Positions 45,923 through 55,304 of a stretch of 64,000 bases of DNA are shown here, one piece after another. Each line of letters opens with the position of its first letter. Within the stretch, counting starts at the first letter, position 1. Position numbers and translations under genes: made by a program. The stretch is from Rahnella laticis (GTDB lineage Bacteria; Pseudomonadota; Gammaproteobacteria; Enterobacterales; Enterobacteriaceae). The notes beneath the pieces were generated by a model that saw nothing but the letters and a program-made list of their open reading frames with translations, did no database searches and was not told where the DNA came from. The DNA lies in NCBI RefSeq assembly GCF_015644585.1, contig NZ_JADOBI010000006.1, forward strand, positions 310,001 through 374,000, in the 5' to 3' direction.

Positions 45923-46645
45923 TTAGTTGCTGAAATCGCCCTGCGCGACTTTCTGCGCCTGGAGCAATGTCTGCTGTTTGCCGACCAGATTCGACATCAT
46001 TGTGTTGTACTGCGTCGCCTGTTGCTGCGTCGGGAACTGCACGCCGCCGTTAGCGAATGCCACCTGAGGGCCCTGCTGTTGCAGGAAATCACCCACGGAG
46101 ACGATGTCCTGCGTGAAGCTTTGCAGCGCTGGCACCAGCGGGGTCAGCACGTTTGCAGGCTGAGTCACCACGGTGCTATAGACCTGACCGTAAACGGCTT
46201 TCAGGTCATCAGGCTGTTTGAGGCCCGCCATCGCGGTATCCGCTTTGGTTTTCGAATCGCGCAGCTGCGCATTCATCATACTCAGCGTGCTGGCAGCCTG
46301 TTGCAGCGCGCTACGCTGGGTCATGTAATCCTGCGGCGTGCGCACCTGACCAATCGCGTTAACCACCGGCACAAAGCTGCCTTCAACGGCACCTTTCATC
46401 TGACGGGAGAATGACAGAATGATGCCGTAGTCATTCGCGTAATTACCAAAACGTTGCTTCTGATCTTCACTCAGCGATGGAAGGTTTTGCCCGCTGCGCA
46501 TCACGGTATTTTGCAAATAATCGATAAAGGCTTTGCGTTGTTCCGGTTCTTTATCGCCGCATGCAGTGAGCTGAAACACTACCAGCAGTGCGATAAACGG
46601 CGCCAGCCAGCGAGAAAATGCACCGCTTCTGATCCCTACAGCCAT
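45923..46645 (-). CDS. yiaF: DUF3053 lipoprotein YiaF
   Basis: A 240-residue predicted lipoprotein similar to E. coli YiaF (236). A lipobox LTAC (residues 26-29) lies after a hydrophobic signal. The DUF3053 body begins EQRKAFIDYLQNTVMRSGQNLPSLSEDQKQRFG and includes RTPQDYMTQRSALQQ and PQVAFANGGVQFPTQQQATQYN. Function is not established. It is followed upstream by a 780-base repeat-bearing gap before glyS. Confidence 0.9.
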   Translation of the reverse strand: MAVGIRSGAFSRWLAPFIALLVVFQLTACGDKEPEQRKAFIDYLQNTVMRSGQNLPSLSEDQKQRFGNYANDYGIILSFSRQMKGAVEGSFVPVVNAIGQVRTPQDYMTQRSALQQAASTLSMMNAQLRDSKTKADTAMAGLKQPDDLKAVYGQVYSTVVTQPANVLTPLVPALQSFTQDIVSVGDFLQQQGPQVAFANGGVQFPTQQQATQYNTMMSNLVGKQQTLLQAQKVAQGDFSN

Positions 46646-46943
46646 GAGTCCTGACTCCTGATTTCAATGTTCTTTGCCGGCGAATTCCGTGCCGATGCTG
46701 TGCGTCCATGCGGGATATAGGATAGAACATCTGGGGGGGATGTGATACTTAAGGCTGCGCCTTAAAATCCCTTTTTTTGCGCATAACCGCGCGACTTGCG
46801 TGCTTTGCGCTGCACAGACGCTTTTTAAAATTGGATCGACAACATTTCGGTTTCTCAATAATTGCGATCACTTAACTCGCTGCGCCGAAACCGCCCAGAG
46901 GAGGAAAGTGCTTTTCCTCCTCTGGACTCCTCCACGCTTTTTT

Positions 46944-47346
46944 ACTGCGCGCTACCGCTCGCTGGCTATGTTTCAGAAGCCACCGCTATTGCCGCGAAAA
47001 CTTGCCGCTGCGCGGTTCCCTTACTCGGTTTCGAGCCATGGGTCTCGAAACACTTCGCTCGGCAAGCCTTCTGAAAGCGGCTGGAGACTTTTTAAATTCA
47101 GAGACAAACCAGCCAATAATTATTTTAGAAAAAAGTCTGTAATGTTGTGCTTTAGAAAACAGCCAGTAAGGTTGTGCTTTAGAAAGCCAGTGGCCGCTTT
47201 CAAAACGACGTCGAGTGAGTGGTGAGAAACAGCGAGAGTCTTTTTTCGAGCAGGTTCGAATCCGAGGCGAGAGAACCGCGTAGCGGCGGAGTTTGCGGCA
47301 ATAAGAGGAGTGGCTGAAACATAGCCAGCGAGCGGTAGCGCGCAGT
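46944..47346. repeat. Long inverted-repeat element between yiaF and glyS
   Basis: Arms 46944-47018 and 47273-47346 are inverted copies. The outer 33 bases (46944-46976 against 47314-47346) are identical and the rest is clearly related. The loop of about 250 bases contains a direct repeat GTTGTGCTTTAGAAA (47144-47158 and 47171-47185). Translations of the two arms give similar peptides (CALPLAGYVS...LGFEP), which look like by-products of the repeat rather than genes. No transposase is present. The gap 46646-47424 otherwise holds nothing I recognise. Confidence 0.85.
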
Positions 47347-47361
47347 GAAAGAGCCGGGGGT

Positions 47362-47393
47362 CTTGGGGGCGGCGGCGATATGCCGCCCCCAAG
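47362..47393. other. Strong hairpin beyond the glyS stop
   Basis: Perfect 12-base arms CTTGGGGGCGGC (47362-47373) and GCCGCCCCCAAG (47382-47393) lie about 32 bases past the glyS stop. No T tract follows on the minus strand, so it may protect the 3' end rather than terminate. Confidence 0.65.
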
Positions 47394-47424
47394 TCGGTGT
47401 GGGCCGACGCCCACGACCTTGACC

Positions 47425-49494
47425 TTACTGAAGCAGAGAAATATCTGCCACTTGTAAGAACAACTCCCTCAGCTTGGAGAGAAGCGTCAACCGGTTGATT
47501 CGAATCGCTTCGTTCTCATCCATCACCATCACGGTGTCAAAGAACGTATCCACGGTTTCACGCAGGGCTGCCAGTTCGACCAGCGCTTCTTTGTACTGAC
47601 CGGCAGCAAACAGCGGCTCCAGTTTGTCACGCAGAACCACCAGATGCGTAGCCAGTTTCAGCTCGGCAGGTTCTTTCAGCACGGAGGCGTGAACGTGATC
47701 CAGCAGAACGTCGGTGGATTTCGCCAGGATGTTGGAAACGCGTTTGTTAGCCGCAGCCAGCGTTGCCGCTTCATCCAGCGTACGGAAGTAGCTCACTGCT
47801 TTCACACGGCCGTCGAAATCAGCCGGTTTGGTCGGACGACGCGCCAGCACGGCCTGAATGGTATCGACCGCGTGACCCTCTTCCTGATACCACGCGCGGA
47901 AACGACCGAGCATGAAATCAACCACCTCATCGACAACCTTGGCGTTAGTCAGCTTGTCGCCGTACAGGCGCACCGCTTCTTCGGTCAGGGTTTGCAGATC
48001 CAGAGACAGGTTTTTCTCAACGATGATACGCAGCACGCCCAGTGCTGCACGGCGCAGTGCGAACGGGTCTTTATCGCCTTTCGGATGTTGACCGATGCCG
48101 AAGATACCGGCCAGCGTGTCCATTTTGTCAGCGATAGCCAGCGCACAAGCCACCAGCGATGCCGGTAATTCGTCGCCCGCAAAGCGTGGCTGGTACTGTT
48201 CGTTCAGCGCAACCGCGACTTCTTCCAGCTCGCCGTCGTGACGCGCATAGTGCATGCCCATCACGCCCTGCGTGTCGGTGAATTCGAAGACCATGTTGGT
48301 CATCAGATCACATTTGGACAGCAGACCCGCGCGTTTTGCGTTTTCAACGTTGGCACCGATTTTCTCGGCAATCCAGCCAGACAGCGCCTGAATGCGGTCG
48401 GTTTTGTCACGCAGCGTACCCAGCTGTTTCTGGAACAACACGGTTTCCAGACGCGGCAGGTTATCTTCGAGACGTTTTTTGCGGTCAGTGTTGAAGAAGA
48501 ATTCCGCATCGGCCAGACGCGGGCGAACCACTTTCTCGTTACCGGAGATGATTTGTTGCGGATCTTTCGATTCGATGTTGGCCACGAAGATGAAGTTCGG
48601 CAGAAGTTTGCCCGCGGCGTCGTACACCGGGAAATACTTCTGGTCACCTTTCATGGTGTAAACCAGCGCTTCAGCCGGAACTGCCAGGAATTTCTCTTCG
48701 AATTTAGCGGTCAGAACCACCGGCCATTCCACCAGAGAAGCCACTTCTTCCAGCAGGCTTTCGCTCAGATCGGCAATACCGCCAATCTCTTTCGCCGCTT
48801 TCTCAGCATCCTGTTTGATGATGGCTTTACGCTGCTCGTAATCCGCAATGACTTTGCCGCGTTCCAGCAGAATTTGCGGGTACTGATCGGCGTTGTCGAT
48901 AGTGAATTCCGGCTCGCCCATGAAACGGTGGCCGCGAATGGTACGCGCAGAATCGATACCGAGGATTTTCGCCGGGATCAGTTCGTCGCCTAACAGCAAC
49001 GTCACGGTGTGAACCGGACGCACAAACTGCACGTCGGAATCGCCCCAGCGCATCAGTTTTGGAATCGGCAATTTGGACAAAGATGTCGCGATCATCGCCG
49101 GCAGCAGTTGTTGCGCGCTTTCGCCTTTGACGTGCGCGCGGTAAACCAGCCATTCACCTTTGTCGGTGACCAGACGGTCAGCCTGATCGACGGTGATGCC
49201 GCAACCACGAGCCCAGCCTTCAGCGGCTTTGCTTGGTTTGCCTTCTGCATCAAACGCCTGCGCCACAGCCGGGCCGCGTTTTTCAACTTCGCGATCGGCC
49301 TGTGATTCATGCAGACCGGAGACTTTCAGCGCCAGACGGCGCGGTGCAGCAAACCATTTAACGTCACCGTGTGGCAGATTCGCCGCATCAAGTTCCGCAG
49401 TCAGATTAGCGGCAAAGGATTCAGCAAGGCTGCGCAGAGCCTTCGGTGGCAGTTCTTCCGTGCCGATTTCCACCAGAAAAGTTTTTTCAGTCAT
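47425..49494 (-). CDS. glyS: Glycyl-tRNA synthetase beta subunit
   Basis: A 689-residue subunit, the same length as in E. coli. It begins [30 protein letters not shown], contains the HD-domain-like and central segments ([66 protein letters not shown]) and ends with the DALR-type tRNA-binding region. It works with GlyQ as an alpha2-beta2 enzyme that charges tRNA-Gly. It starts seven bases after glyQ, as in other enterobacteria. Confidence 0.97.
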   Translation of the reverse strand: MTEKTFLVEIGTEELPPKALRSLAESFAANLTAELDAANLPHGDVKWFAAPRRLALKVSGLHESQADREVEKRGPAVAQAFDAEGKPSKAAEGWARGCGITVDQADRLVTDKGEWLVYRAHVKGESAQQLLPAMIATSLSKLPIPKLMRWGDSDVQFVRPVHTVTLLLGDELIPAKILGIDSARTIRGHRFMGEPEFTIDNADQYPQILLERGKVIADYEQRKAIIKQDAEKAAKEIGGIADLSESLLEEVASLVEWPVVLTAKFEEKFLAVPAEALVYTMKGDQKYFPVYDAAGKLLPNFIFVANIESKDPQQIISGNEKVVRPRLADAEFFFNTDRKKRLEDNLPRLETVLFQKQLGTLRDKTDRIQALSGWIAEKIGANVENAKRAGLLSKCDLMTNMVFEFTDTQGVMGMHYARHDGELEEVAVALNEQYQPRFAGDELPASLVACALAIADKMDTLAGIFGIGQHPKGDKDPFALRRAALGVLRIIVEKNLSLDLQTLTEEAVRLYGDKLTNAKVVDEVVDFMLGRFRAWYQEEGHAVDTIQAVLARRPTKPADFDGRVKAVSYFRTLDEAATLAAANKRVSNILAKSTDVLLDHVHASVLKEPAELKLATHLVVLRDKLEPLFAAGQYKEALVELAALRETVDTFFDTVMVMDENEAIRINRLTLLSKLRELFLQVADISLLQ

Positions 49495-49501
49495 GGCTGA
49501 C

Positions 49502-50422
49502 TCACTCGTTTTCTAATTTTGGTTTGCACATCGGGAAGCCCAAAGCTTCGCGGGAAGCATAATACGCCTCAGCTACCGCTTTAGTCAGGGTCCGGATGCG
49601 CAGAATGTAGCGCTGACGTTCAGTCACAGAAATCGCTTTACGCGCGTCGAGCAGGTTGAAGCAATGTGCTGCTTTCAGGATGCGCTCGTAAGCAGGCAGT
49701 GCCAGCGGCTTTTCGAGAGCCAGCAGGGTTTGCGCTTCTTTCTCGTGCTGTTCAAAACAGGTGAACAGGAAATCGACATCGGCGTATTCGAAGTTATAGG
49801 TGGATTGCTCCACTTCGTTCTGATGGAACACGTCGCCGTAGGTCGTTTTGCCCAGCGGACCGTTGCTCCAGACCAGATCGTAAACACTGTCCACGCCCTG
49901 GATATACATCGCCAGACGCTCAAGACCGTAGGTAATTTCACCGGTCACAGGTTTACATTCCAGGCCGCCGACCTGCTGGAAGTAAGTGAACTGCGTCACT
50001 TCCATACCGTTCAGCCACACTTCCCAGCCGAGACCCCAGGCGCCGAGCGTCGGGTTTTCCCAGTTGTCTTCTACGAAGCGAATATCGTGGATAAGCGGGT
50101 CAAGACCCAGCTCTTTCAGGGAACCGAGGTACAGTTCCTGAATGTTTTCCGGTGACGGTTTGATCATCACCTGGAACTGATAATAGTGTTGCAGGCGGTT
50201 CGGGTTCTCACCGTAGCGACCATCGGTCGGGCGGCGGGAAGGCTGAACATAGGCTGCCGCAAAAGGCTCAGGGCCGAGTGCGCGCAGGCTGGTCATCGGG
50301 TGCGAGGTGCCCGCGCCGACTTCCATATCCAGCGGTTGAACAATGGTGCAGCCCTGCTGCGCCCAATAATCTTGCAGTGTCAGGATCAGGCCCTGAAATG
50401 TCTTGGTATCAAACTTTTGCAT
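49502..50422 (-). CDS. glyQ: Glycyl-tRNA synthetase alpha subunit
   Basis: A 306-residue class II synthetase catalytic subunit (E. coli 303). Motifs include [65 protein letters not shown] and [37 protein letters not shown]. It forms glycyl-adenylate and transfers glycine to tRNA with GlyS. It is the first gene of glyQS; a toxin-antitoxin pair lies upstream on the same strand. Confidence 0.97.
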   Translation of the reverse strand: MQKFDTKTFQGLILTLQDYWAQQGCTIVQPLDMEVGAGTSHPMTSLRALGPEPFAAAYVQPSRRPTDGRYGENPNRLQHYYQFQVMIKPSPENIQELYLGSLKELGLDPLIHDIRFVEDNWENPTLGAWGLGWEVWLNGMEVTQFTYFQQVGGLECKPVTGEITYGLERLAMYIQGVDSVYDLVWSNGPLGKTTYGDVFHQNEVEQSTYNFEYADVDFLFTCFEQHEKEAQTLLALEKPLALPAYERILKAAHCFNLLDARKAISVTERQRYILRIRTLTKAVAEAYYASREALGFPMCKPKLENE

Positions 50423-50533
50423 GTTGGATTCGCACGCGAGAAAGTGGGTTTATAAAGAGTCGGACAGTATACCCGCTGAACGGAAGATAATCACACAACA
50501 GATCCCTGTGAATTACCTTAAAAACGCCAGTAT

Positions 50534-50818
50534 TCAGCGCTTCTCTGCCAGTTTATAGGCTTCATTGCCCTCACGTTTACCAATCGCGACAACAATTACC
50601 ACGATTTCCTGATCCTCAACCTGATAGACCAGACGGTAGCCGAGGCTCTTCAATTTAATTTTATACCGGTTAGTTTTTGGGCCGCATAAACGGGCAGAAA
50701 CGACGTGAGGATTTTCGAGCCGCTCAGCGAGTTTCTTTTTAAACTGGTCTTTAATGGGAGGTGCCAGCGCCTTCCATTCTTTCAGGGCTGACTTCAGAAA
50801 ATCGATTTTATAAGTCAT
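50534..50818 (-). CDS. RelE/StbE-type toxin
   Basis: A 94-residue protein with the RelE/ParE fold. It begins MTYKIDFLKSALKEWKALAPPIKDQFKKKLAERL and continues with CGPKTNRYKIKLKSLGYRLVYQV and VVIVVAIGKREGNEAY. The basic, Tyr/Arg-rich C-terminal half fits a ribosome-dependent mRNA interferase. The start overlaps the stop of the antitoxin gene by 11 bases, giving the normal antitoxin-first arrangement. It lies between glyQ and estA. Confidence 0.9.
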   Translation of the reverse strand: MTYKIDFLKSALKEWKALAPPIKDQFKKKLAERLENPHVVSARLCGPKTNRYKIKLKSLGYRLVYQVEDQEIVVIVVAIGKREGNEAYKLAEKR

Positions 50819-51056
50819 CCAGTGTCAGCCTTATCCTTTCTTCGCCCTGCCGCGCATCCATTATGCGGTTCAGTTCCACGTCTTCTGCAAGACTCAGGAA
50901 ATAGGCGTAGACCTCTGGTGGAACACAATAAAAGGCCGGTTCATTGCGGTTAAGGATCGCCACGGCTTCACCTTCTCCGGCGGAGAACGTCCCCATCGGA
51001 TCACGTTTTAGCTCGGTAATACTGGCGGCTGAGGAAGTGAGTATTTCAAACGGCAT
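50808..51056 (-). CDS. RelB/StbD-type antitoxin
   Basis: An 82-residue antitoxin of the Phd/YefM-like StbD group: MPFEILTSSAASITELKRDPMGTFSAGEGEAVAILNRNEPAFYCVPPEVYAYFL, followed by an acidic tail that should wrap the toxin. I start at ATG 51056 behind AGGAGAAAAGCT, seven codons inside a longer frame. Its promoter region overlaps a palindrome (51094-51133) that reaches into the 3' end of estA and is its probable autorepression operator. Confidence 0.88.
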   Translation of the reverse strand: MPFEILTSSAASITELKRDPMGTFSAGEGEAVAILNRNEPAFYCVPPEVYAYFLSLAEDVELNRIMDARQGEERIRLTLDDL

Positions 51057-51084
51057 AGCTTTTCTCCTGTCACACAATGCCGTT

Positions 51085-51134
51085 ATTATAGCCTTAAAAG
51101 CATCTTTAAAAGCACCCTTTAAGATGCTTTTAAA
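51085..51134 (-). promoter_or_regulatory. Toxin-antitoxin promoter and palindromic operator
   Basis: On the minus strand TATAAT (51090-51085) is a perfect -10 element. Upstream lie perfect 13-base arms TTAAAAGCATCTT (51094-51106) and AAGATGCTTTTAA (51121-51133), with a further TTAAAAGCA copy at 51106-51114. These cover the expected -35 and overlap the estA stop codon (51130-51132). Confidence 0.7.
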
Positions 51135-53124
51135 ATCTTGCGCTGATCCCCGCGTTGTAGGACGTTTGTTCGCCGGAATCCAGGCCAGTAGTCTGGGAGA
51201 CGGCGGCGAAGGCGGAAATGCTGTGGGTGATCTGGACGTTGGCGCCCACGGTCATGTCGACCCAGTCGTCGTCCTGCTCGCCGGTGGTGCGGCTAAAATG
51301 CGTGCGGGTGGATTTGATGGCGCCGGTCGCGGTATAGGTTTTGTCGCCGAACTGGCGGTCATACGTGACCTGTGCATACGGATTCACAATGCCCAGCTCT
51401 GCATTCAGACGCCAGCCCAGCGCGCCGATTTGTGAGTGCGAGGTCTGGTCGCCAAAGCGCATCGACGTGCTGTTATTGCCCTTCTCGCTGTAACCCTCAA
51501 TGCTGCTGTAATCCCAGCTGTACTGCGCCACCGGGCCGGTTTTCAGCACCGGTAAAATCGGGAAGTCCCAGCCGGCGGTGACGCGGCCGCCAATCTGCTT
51601 ACCGTCTGTTTCGCCGCGCTCAGTGCGGGTGGTTGGCCCGAGTTTGATGCTGCGGTTGATGTCGTCATAATTCAGCGAGCCGTAGTGGACATCGCCGTTA
51701 ATCCAGCCGTTTTCGGCAATTTTCACGCCGGTAAACGCCGTCGCCATCCAGCCGCGTGTGCGGTAGCTGTAGTGGTCAGTCGGATCCTGTTTATCGTCGG
51801 AACCGGAAATCATCAGCCCCATCATCCAGCGATCGGTCATCTGATAATCCATCCCGACATTGAGCGAATTCGAGGTCAGGGAGCCATCACCCAGCGACGG
51901 GTTAATTTTGCTGTCCGCACTTTGCCCGGCGTAACCGCCGAACATGCCGAAGGTTCCGGCGTCGTTATCCTGCGTGCGTAATTGCTGATAACGGCTGTCG
52001 AGAATCCCCTGCGTATTTCGCGCCAGCGCCAGAGAGCCCTTATTCAGCGCCGTCGCTTCCAGCGGGCCGTTGAGCACGGACTGCATGTATTCGGCGATCA
52101 GCGCGTGCGCCTGCGGTGTCGGGTGAAAATGGTCAGCAAACAGGAAAGCTTTGCTGCTGTCGAAACCCGGCAGATTTGACGTACATTCGGAAGCTGAAGT
52201 CCCGACCGGGCAAGCCGTGCCCGCCGTATTCGCGAAGCCGTACAGCGCCGGATCGGCGATCACTTCATTAAACAAACCGTTAATATCTACACGCGCAATA
52301 TTGCCGCCGGTTTTCGCCAGCGCAATGTCCTCGGTCGTGTTGTAAGTGTCGGTCAGCCCGCCTGCGACGTCTTTCAGTGCGTCATAAGCGGCGGCCAGCC
52401 CTTTCGCGATCACATCCTGAACCAGCGGAATACCTGAACCTTCGGCCGCCGCGGCCGCAAGCGCATTATGAATCGCTTCAGTACGCGCCGCCGCATCCGG
52501 CGTGTTCTGCGCATTCAGATATTGATAGGCCGCTTCCAGCGCCTGCTGCTGAACCGGCAGCAATCCGACCTGAATAATCCCTTCCATCAGAACCGGCGTC
52601 AGACCAATATTTGGCACCGTCGGCACAATCACCGTTCCGGCACCCGCTTTCAGCAAATCGTTCACCTGGGACGCGGCCTGCGTCGCGCTGTTGGTGGCGA
52701 TATCCAGCGCGTTCAGCGGATTGAGCGCCGCCGCCGCGAGATCGTTACCGCCAATCCAGTGAATATACAGCCCGTCGGGATCGGCTTTGCCGCCGGTCGA
52801 GGCCAGATAACTTTTCACCTGATCCTGCGTGGTGTAATCAGAATCCAGCCCCGGCACCGCGACGCCGCCGCCTTCGGCATAGTTCAGCCCGCCTTGCGAA
52901 GAGGGTTTTAAGGTCGTGCCAATATTGTTCGCCAGAATCTCGTCATACAGCTGATGCGTGTTGCTGTCGAAGGTCCAGCGGCCGATATTGCCGGTATCAC
53001 TCAGACTGTCGCCAAAAACATAAAGCTGATCGTAAGCCTGCGCTGAAGCCTGCGTTCCGAGGCAAAGCGCCACGGCGAATGCGCCCTGCGTCAGCCGTGT
53101 TGCGTACTTTTTTGTGCCTGCCAT
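51130..53124 (-). CDS. estA: Autotransporter GDSL esterase/lipase EstA
   Basis: A 664-residue type Va autotransporter. A signal peptide (residues 1-30, ending ASAQA) leads to a GDSL hydrolase passenger. Block I is VFGDSLSDTG with catalytic Ser40, the block III/oxyanion region is IHWIGGNDLAAAAL, and block V is DHFHPTPQAHALIAEY with the catalytic Asp and His. A beta-barrel of about 270 residues closes the protein, ending with Phe (YNAGISARF) as outer-membrane barrels do. Homologues in Serratia and Pseudomonas are cell-surface esterases. Confidence 0.93.
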   Translation of the reverse strand: MAGTKKYATRLTQGAFAVALCLGTQASAQAYDQLYVFGDSLSDTGNIGRWTFDSNTHQLYDEILANNIGTTLKPSSQGGLNYAEGGGVAVPGLDSDYTTQDQVKSYLASTGGKADPDGLYIHWIGGNDLAAAALNPLNALDIATNSATQAASQVNDLLKAGAGTVIVPTVPNIGLTPVLMEGIIQVGLLPVQQQALEAAYQYLNAQNTPDAAARTEAIHNALAAAAAEGSGIPLVQDVIAKGLAAAYDALKDVAGGLTDTYNTTEDIALAKTGGNIARVDINGLFNEVIADPALYGFANTAGTACPVGTSASECTSNLPGFDSSKAFLFADHFHPTPQAHALIAEYMQSVLNGPLEATALNKGSLALARNTQGILDSRYQQLRTQDNDAGTFGMFGGYAGQSADSKINPSLGDGSLTSNSLNVGMDYQMTDRWMMGLMISGSDDKQDPTDHYSYRTRGWMATAFTGVKIAENGWINGDVHYGSLNYDDINRSIKLGPTTRTERGETDGKQIGGRVTAGWDFPILPVLKTGPVAQYSWDYSSIEGYSEKGNNSTSMRFGDQTSHSQIGALGWRLNAELGIVNPYAQVTYDRQFGDKTYTATGAIKSTRTHFSRTTGEQDDDWVDMTVGANVQITHSISAFAAVSQTTGLDSGEQTSYNAGISARF

Positions 53125-53307
53125 AAACCTGTTTTCCTGAAGTTTCAGCGGCGCATGCCCCTGATTAAATGTAAGGAATCCGTAATGAATGGCTTTAAAT
53201 ATTGTTCAGATCCGACCAGCGTCAAGTTCACGGTGCGCAAATTGCGACGTTGCAGAGTTATCCGAGAAACCACACACTGGAGCCCACGCTTTCAAGGAGA
53301 AAACGAG

Positions 53308-53874
53308 ATGACGCGCTGTAGCTGGGTTTCCAAAGAACCGATTTACCTCGATTACCACGATAAAGAATGGGGCGTGCCGGTCAAAGATGGCCGCGAGTTG
53401 TTTGAGATGTTGTGCCTCGAAGGCCAGCAGGCCGGGCTTTCGTGGATAACTGTGCTGAGAAAGCGCGAAAATTACCGCCAGAACTTCCACGCGTTTGATC
53501 CGGTGAAAATTGCCAAAATGACCGACGACGACGTCGAACGCCTGGTGCTTGATGCCGGTATCATCCGCCATCGGGGAAAAATCAAAGCCATTATTGGCAA
53601 CGCACAGGCTTATCTGACGATGCAGGCCAGCGGCGAGGACTTCTCAGATTTCATCTGGAGCTTCGTGGGCAATCAACCGGTCATCAATAACCCGCTCGGC
53701 CCGGAAGGCGTTCCGGCCAAAACAACGGTGTCCGATGCAATGTCCAAGGCGCTGAAAAAGAAAGGCTTTAAGTTTATCGGTTCAACGATTTGTTATGCCT
53801 TTATGCAGGCGGCCGGGCTGGTGAACGATCATCAGTCTTATTGCTTCTGCCATCCGGCGAATCAGCCGTCATGA
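53308..53874 (+). CDS. tag: DNA-3-methyladenine glycosylase I
   Basis: A 188-residue glycosylase matching E. coli Tag (187). It removes 3-methyladenine from DNA. The zinc-site residues are visible as Cys4, His17 (YHDKEWGVP), and the C-terminal HQSYCFCHP cluster. LFEMLCLEGQQAGLSWITVLRKRENYR, LVLDAGIIRHRGKIKAIIGNA and ALKKKGFKFIGSTICYAFMQAAGLVNDH are classic. I start at ATG 53308 behind AAGGAGAAAACGAG; a longer frame upstream is unrelated. It overlaps yiaC by four bases (ATGA). Confidence 0.96.
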   Translation: MTRCSWVSKEPIYLDYHDKEWGVPVKDGRELFEMLCLEGQQAGLSWITVLRKRENYRQNFHAFDPVKIAKMTDDDVERLVLDAGIIRHRGKIKAIIGNAQAYLTMQASGEDFSDFIWSFVGNQPVINNPLGPEGVPAKTTVSDAMSKALKKKGFKFIGSTICYAFMQAAGLVNDHQSYCFCHPANQPS

Positions 53875-54314
53875 TCCGCCTTGCGCAGCCCGCCGATCAC
53901 GAAGCCATTCTGTTGCTCTGGCTGCGCAGTTCTCTGATATCACACTCTTTTATTGCCGAATCCTACTGGATTGAAAGCCTGCAAATGGTGAGGGAAGATT
54001 TCCTGCCTAAAGCCCGGACCTGGGTTGAGTGTGACGAAAAAGGTCATATCAGCGGCTTTATCAGCGTGCTGAATCAGCAGTTTATCGGCGCGCTGTTTGT
54101 GGAAGAAAGCCGCTACGGCGACGGCACCGCGCAACGTCTGATGGCGGCGGCCAAAGAGGAATATCCGGTTCTGCTGCTCGAGGTGTATCTGCAAAACCAC
54201 CGTGCGATGGCGTTCTATCGTAAGGAAAACTTTGAGATCACCGCCGAAACCCGCCATCCCGGCACCGACATGCCCACCTGGATCCTCCGCTGGTTCCATC
54301 CCCTTTCCGAATAA
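53871..54314 (+). CDS. yiaC: GNAT acetyltransferase YiaC
   Basis: A 147-residue GNAT protein similar in length and context to E. coli YiaC, a protein lysine acetyltransferase. It begins MIRLAQPADHEAILLLWLRSSLISHSFI. It has IGALFVEESRYGDGTAQRLMAAAKEEYPVLLLEVYLQNHRAMAFYRKENFEI, the acetyl-CoA loop and following helix, and ends with the DMPTWIL segment. The ATG overlaps the tag stop, so the two genes are coupled, as in E. coli. Confidence 0.9.
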   Translation: MIRLAQPADHEAILLLWLRSSLISHSFIAESYWIESLQMVREDFLPKARTWVECDEKGHISGFISVLNQQFIGALFVEESRYGDGTAQRLMAAAKEEYPVLLLEVYLQNHRAMAFYRKENFEITAETRHPGTDMPTWILRWFHPLSE

Positions 54315-54537
54315 GTTCCCAAAATCCGCAAAAATACAAAAACAGATAACCGGAATTCTCCTACTGCTTAACGCCCCGAAATTGCGCATAAAGAGCGCCA
54401 GAACGCCGCAGGGCTGAAATCTGCCTGTTGCATTTGTTTATGTTTTGACACCTTTTTCTGTGCAACTTGCCGTAAAAAGAGCAGTCATAATGCCGCAGTA
54501 AAGTTCTGAAAAAATAAACATCCAGAAAGGAAATAAG

Positions 54538-55200
54538 ATGAACAAAAGACTTCTAGTGGTTGCAGGCGTGCTGTGTGTGACGATGGGCCTTTCCGCCTGT
54601 ACCACCAATCCTTACACCGGGGAATCAGAAGCAGGCAAATCCGGCATTGGCGCGGGCATCGGTGCCGCACTCGGCGCGGGCGTCGGCATGCTTTCTTCAT
54701 CCAAACACGATCGCGGTAAAGGCGCGCTGATCGGGGCGGCGGCAGGTGCTGCACTGGGTGGCGGTGCGGGTTATTACATGGATGTGCAGGAATCTAAACT
54801 GCGCGACAAAATGAAAGGCACCGGCGTCAGCGTGACCCGTCAGGGCGACAATATCGTACTGAATATGCCGAACAATGTGACCTTCGACACCAACAGCAGC
54901 ACGCTGAAACCGGCAGGCGCGAACACGCTGACCGGCGTGGCGATGGTACTGAAAGAGTATCCGAAAACCGCCGTTAACGTCGTCGGTTACACCGACAGCA
55001 CCGGTACACGCGCACTCAACATGAAGCTGTCGCAGCAACGTGCTGATGGCGTCGGCAGCGCGCTTATCACGCAAGGCGTTGAAGGCAGCCGCGTGCGGAC
55101 GACCGGCGCAGGCCCGGATAATCCGATTGCCAGCAACAGCACTGAGGCCGGTAAAGCGCAGAACCGCCGCGTGGAAATCACCCTCAGCCCGATGCAGTAA
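54538..55200 (+). CDS. yiaD: OmpA-family outer-membrane lipoprotein YiaD
   Basis: A 220-residue lipoprotein (E. coli YiaD 219). The lipobox LSAC is at residues 18-21. A glycine-zipper membrane-like region follows (IGAGIGAALGAGVGMLSSS and IGAAAGAALGGGAGYYM). The C-terminal OmpA-like peptidoglycan-binding domain is at about residues 110-220 (VTFDTNSSTLKP, VVGYTDSTGTRALNMKLSQQRADGV, GKAQNRRVEI). It has an AAAGGAAATAAG site. YiaD can influence envelope assembly in E. coli. A terminator follows. Confidence 0.93.
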   Translation: MNKRLLVVAGVLCVTMGLSACTTNPYTGESEAGKSGIGAGIGAALGAGVGMLSSSKHDRGKGALIGAAAGAALGGGAGYYMDVQESKLRDKMKGTGVSVTRQGDNIVLNMPNNVTFDTNSSTLKPAGANTLTGVAMVLKEYPKTAVNVVGYTDSTGTRALNMKLSQQRADGVGSALITQGVEGSRVRTTGAGPDNPIASNSTEAGKAQNRRVEITLSPMQ

Positions 55201-55223
55201 TCGCGGTCAGATCCAAAATAAGA

Positions 55224-55248
55224 ACGGAGCCTCAGGGCTCCGTTTTTT
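55224..55248 (+). terminator. Rho-independent terminator of yiaD
   Basis: Arms ACGGAGCC (55224-55231) and GGCTCCGT (55236-55243) are followed by six T residues. Confidence 0.9.
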
Positions 55249-55304
55249 CGTTTGTGCTATCCTCCGCCAAAGAATCCTCCCTTATTTGTGCAACGGAAAT
55301 CAGT

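Noticed and set aside
46862-47392. Two small open frames in the yiaF-glyS gap giving similar peptides
   Set aside because: The similarity comes from the inverted-repeat arms themselves; neither has a ribosome-binding site or known domain, so they are noted as part of the repeat.
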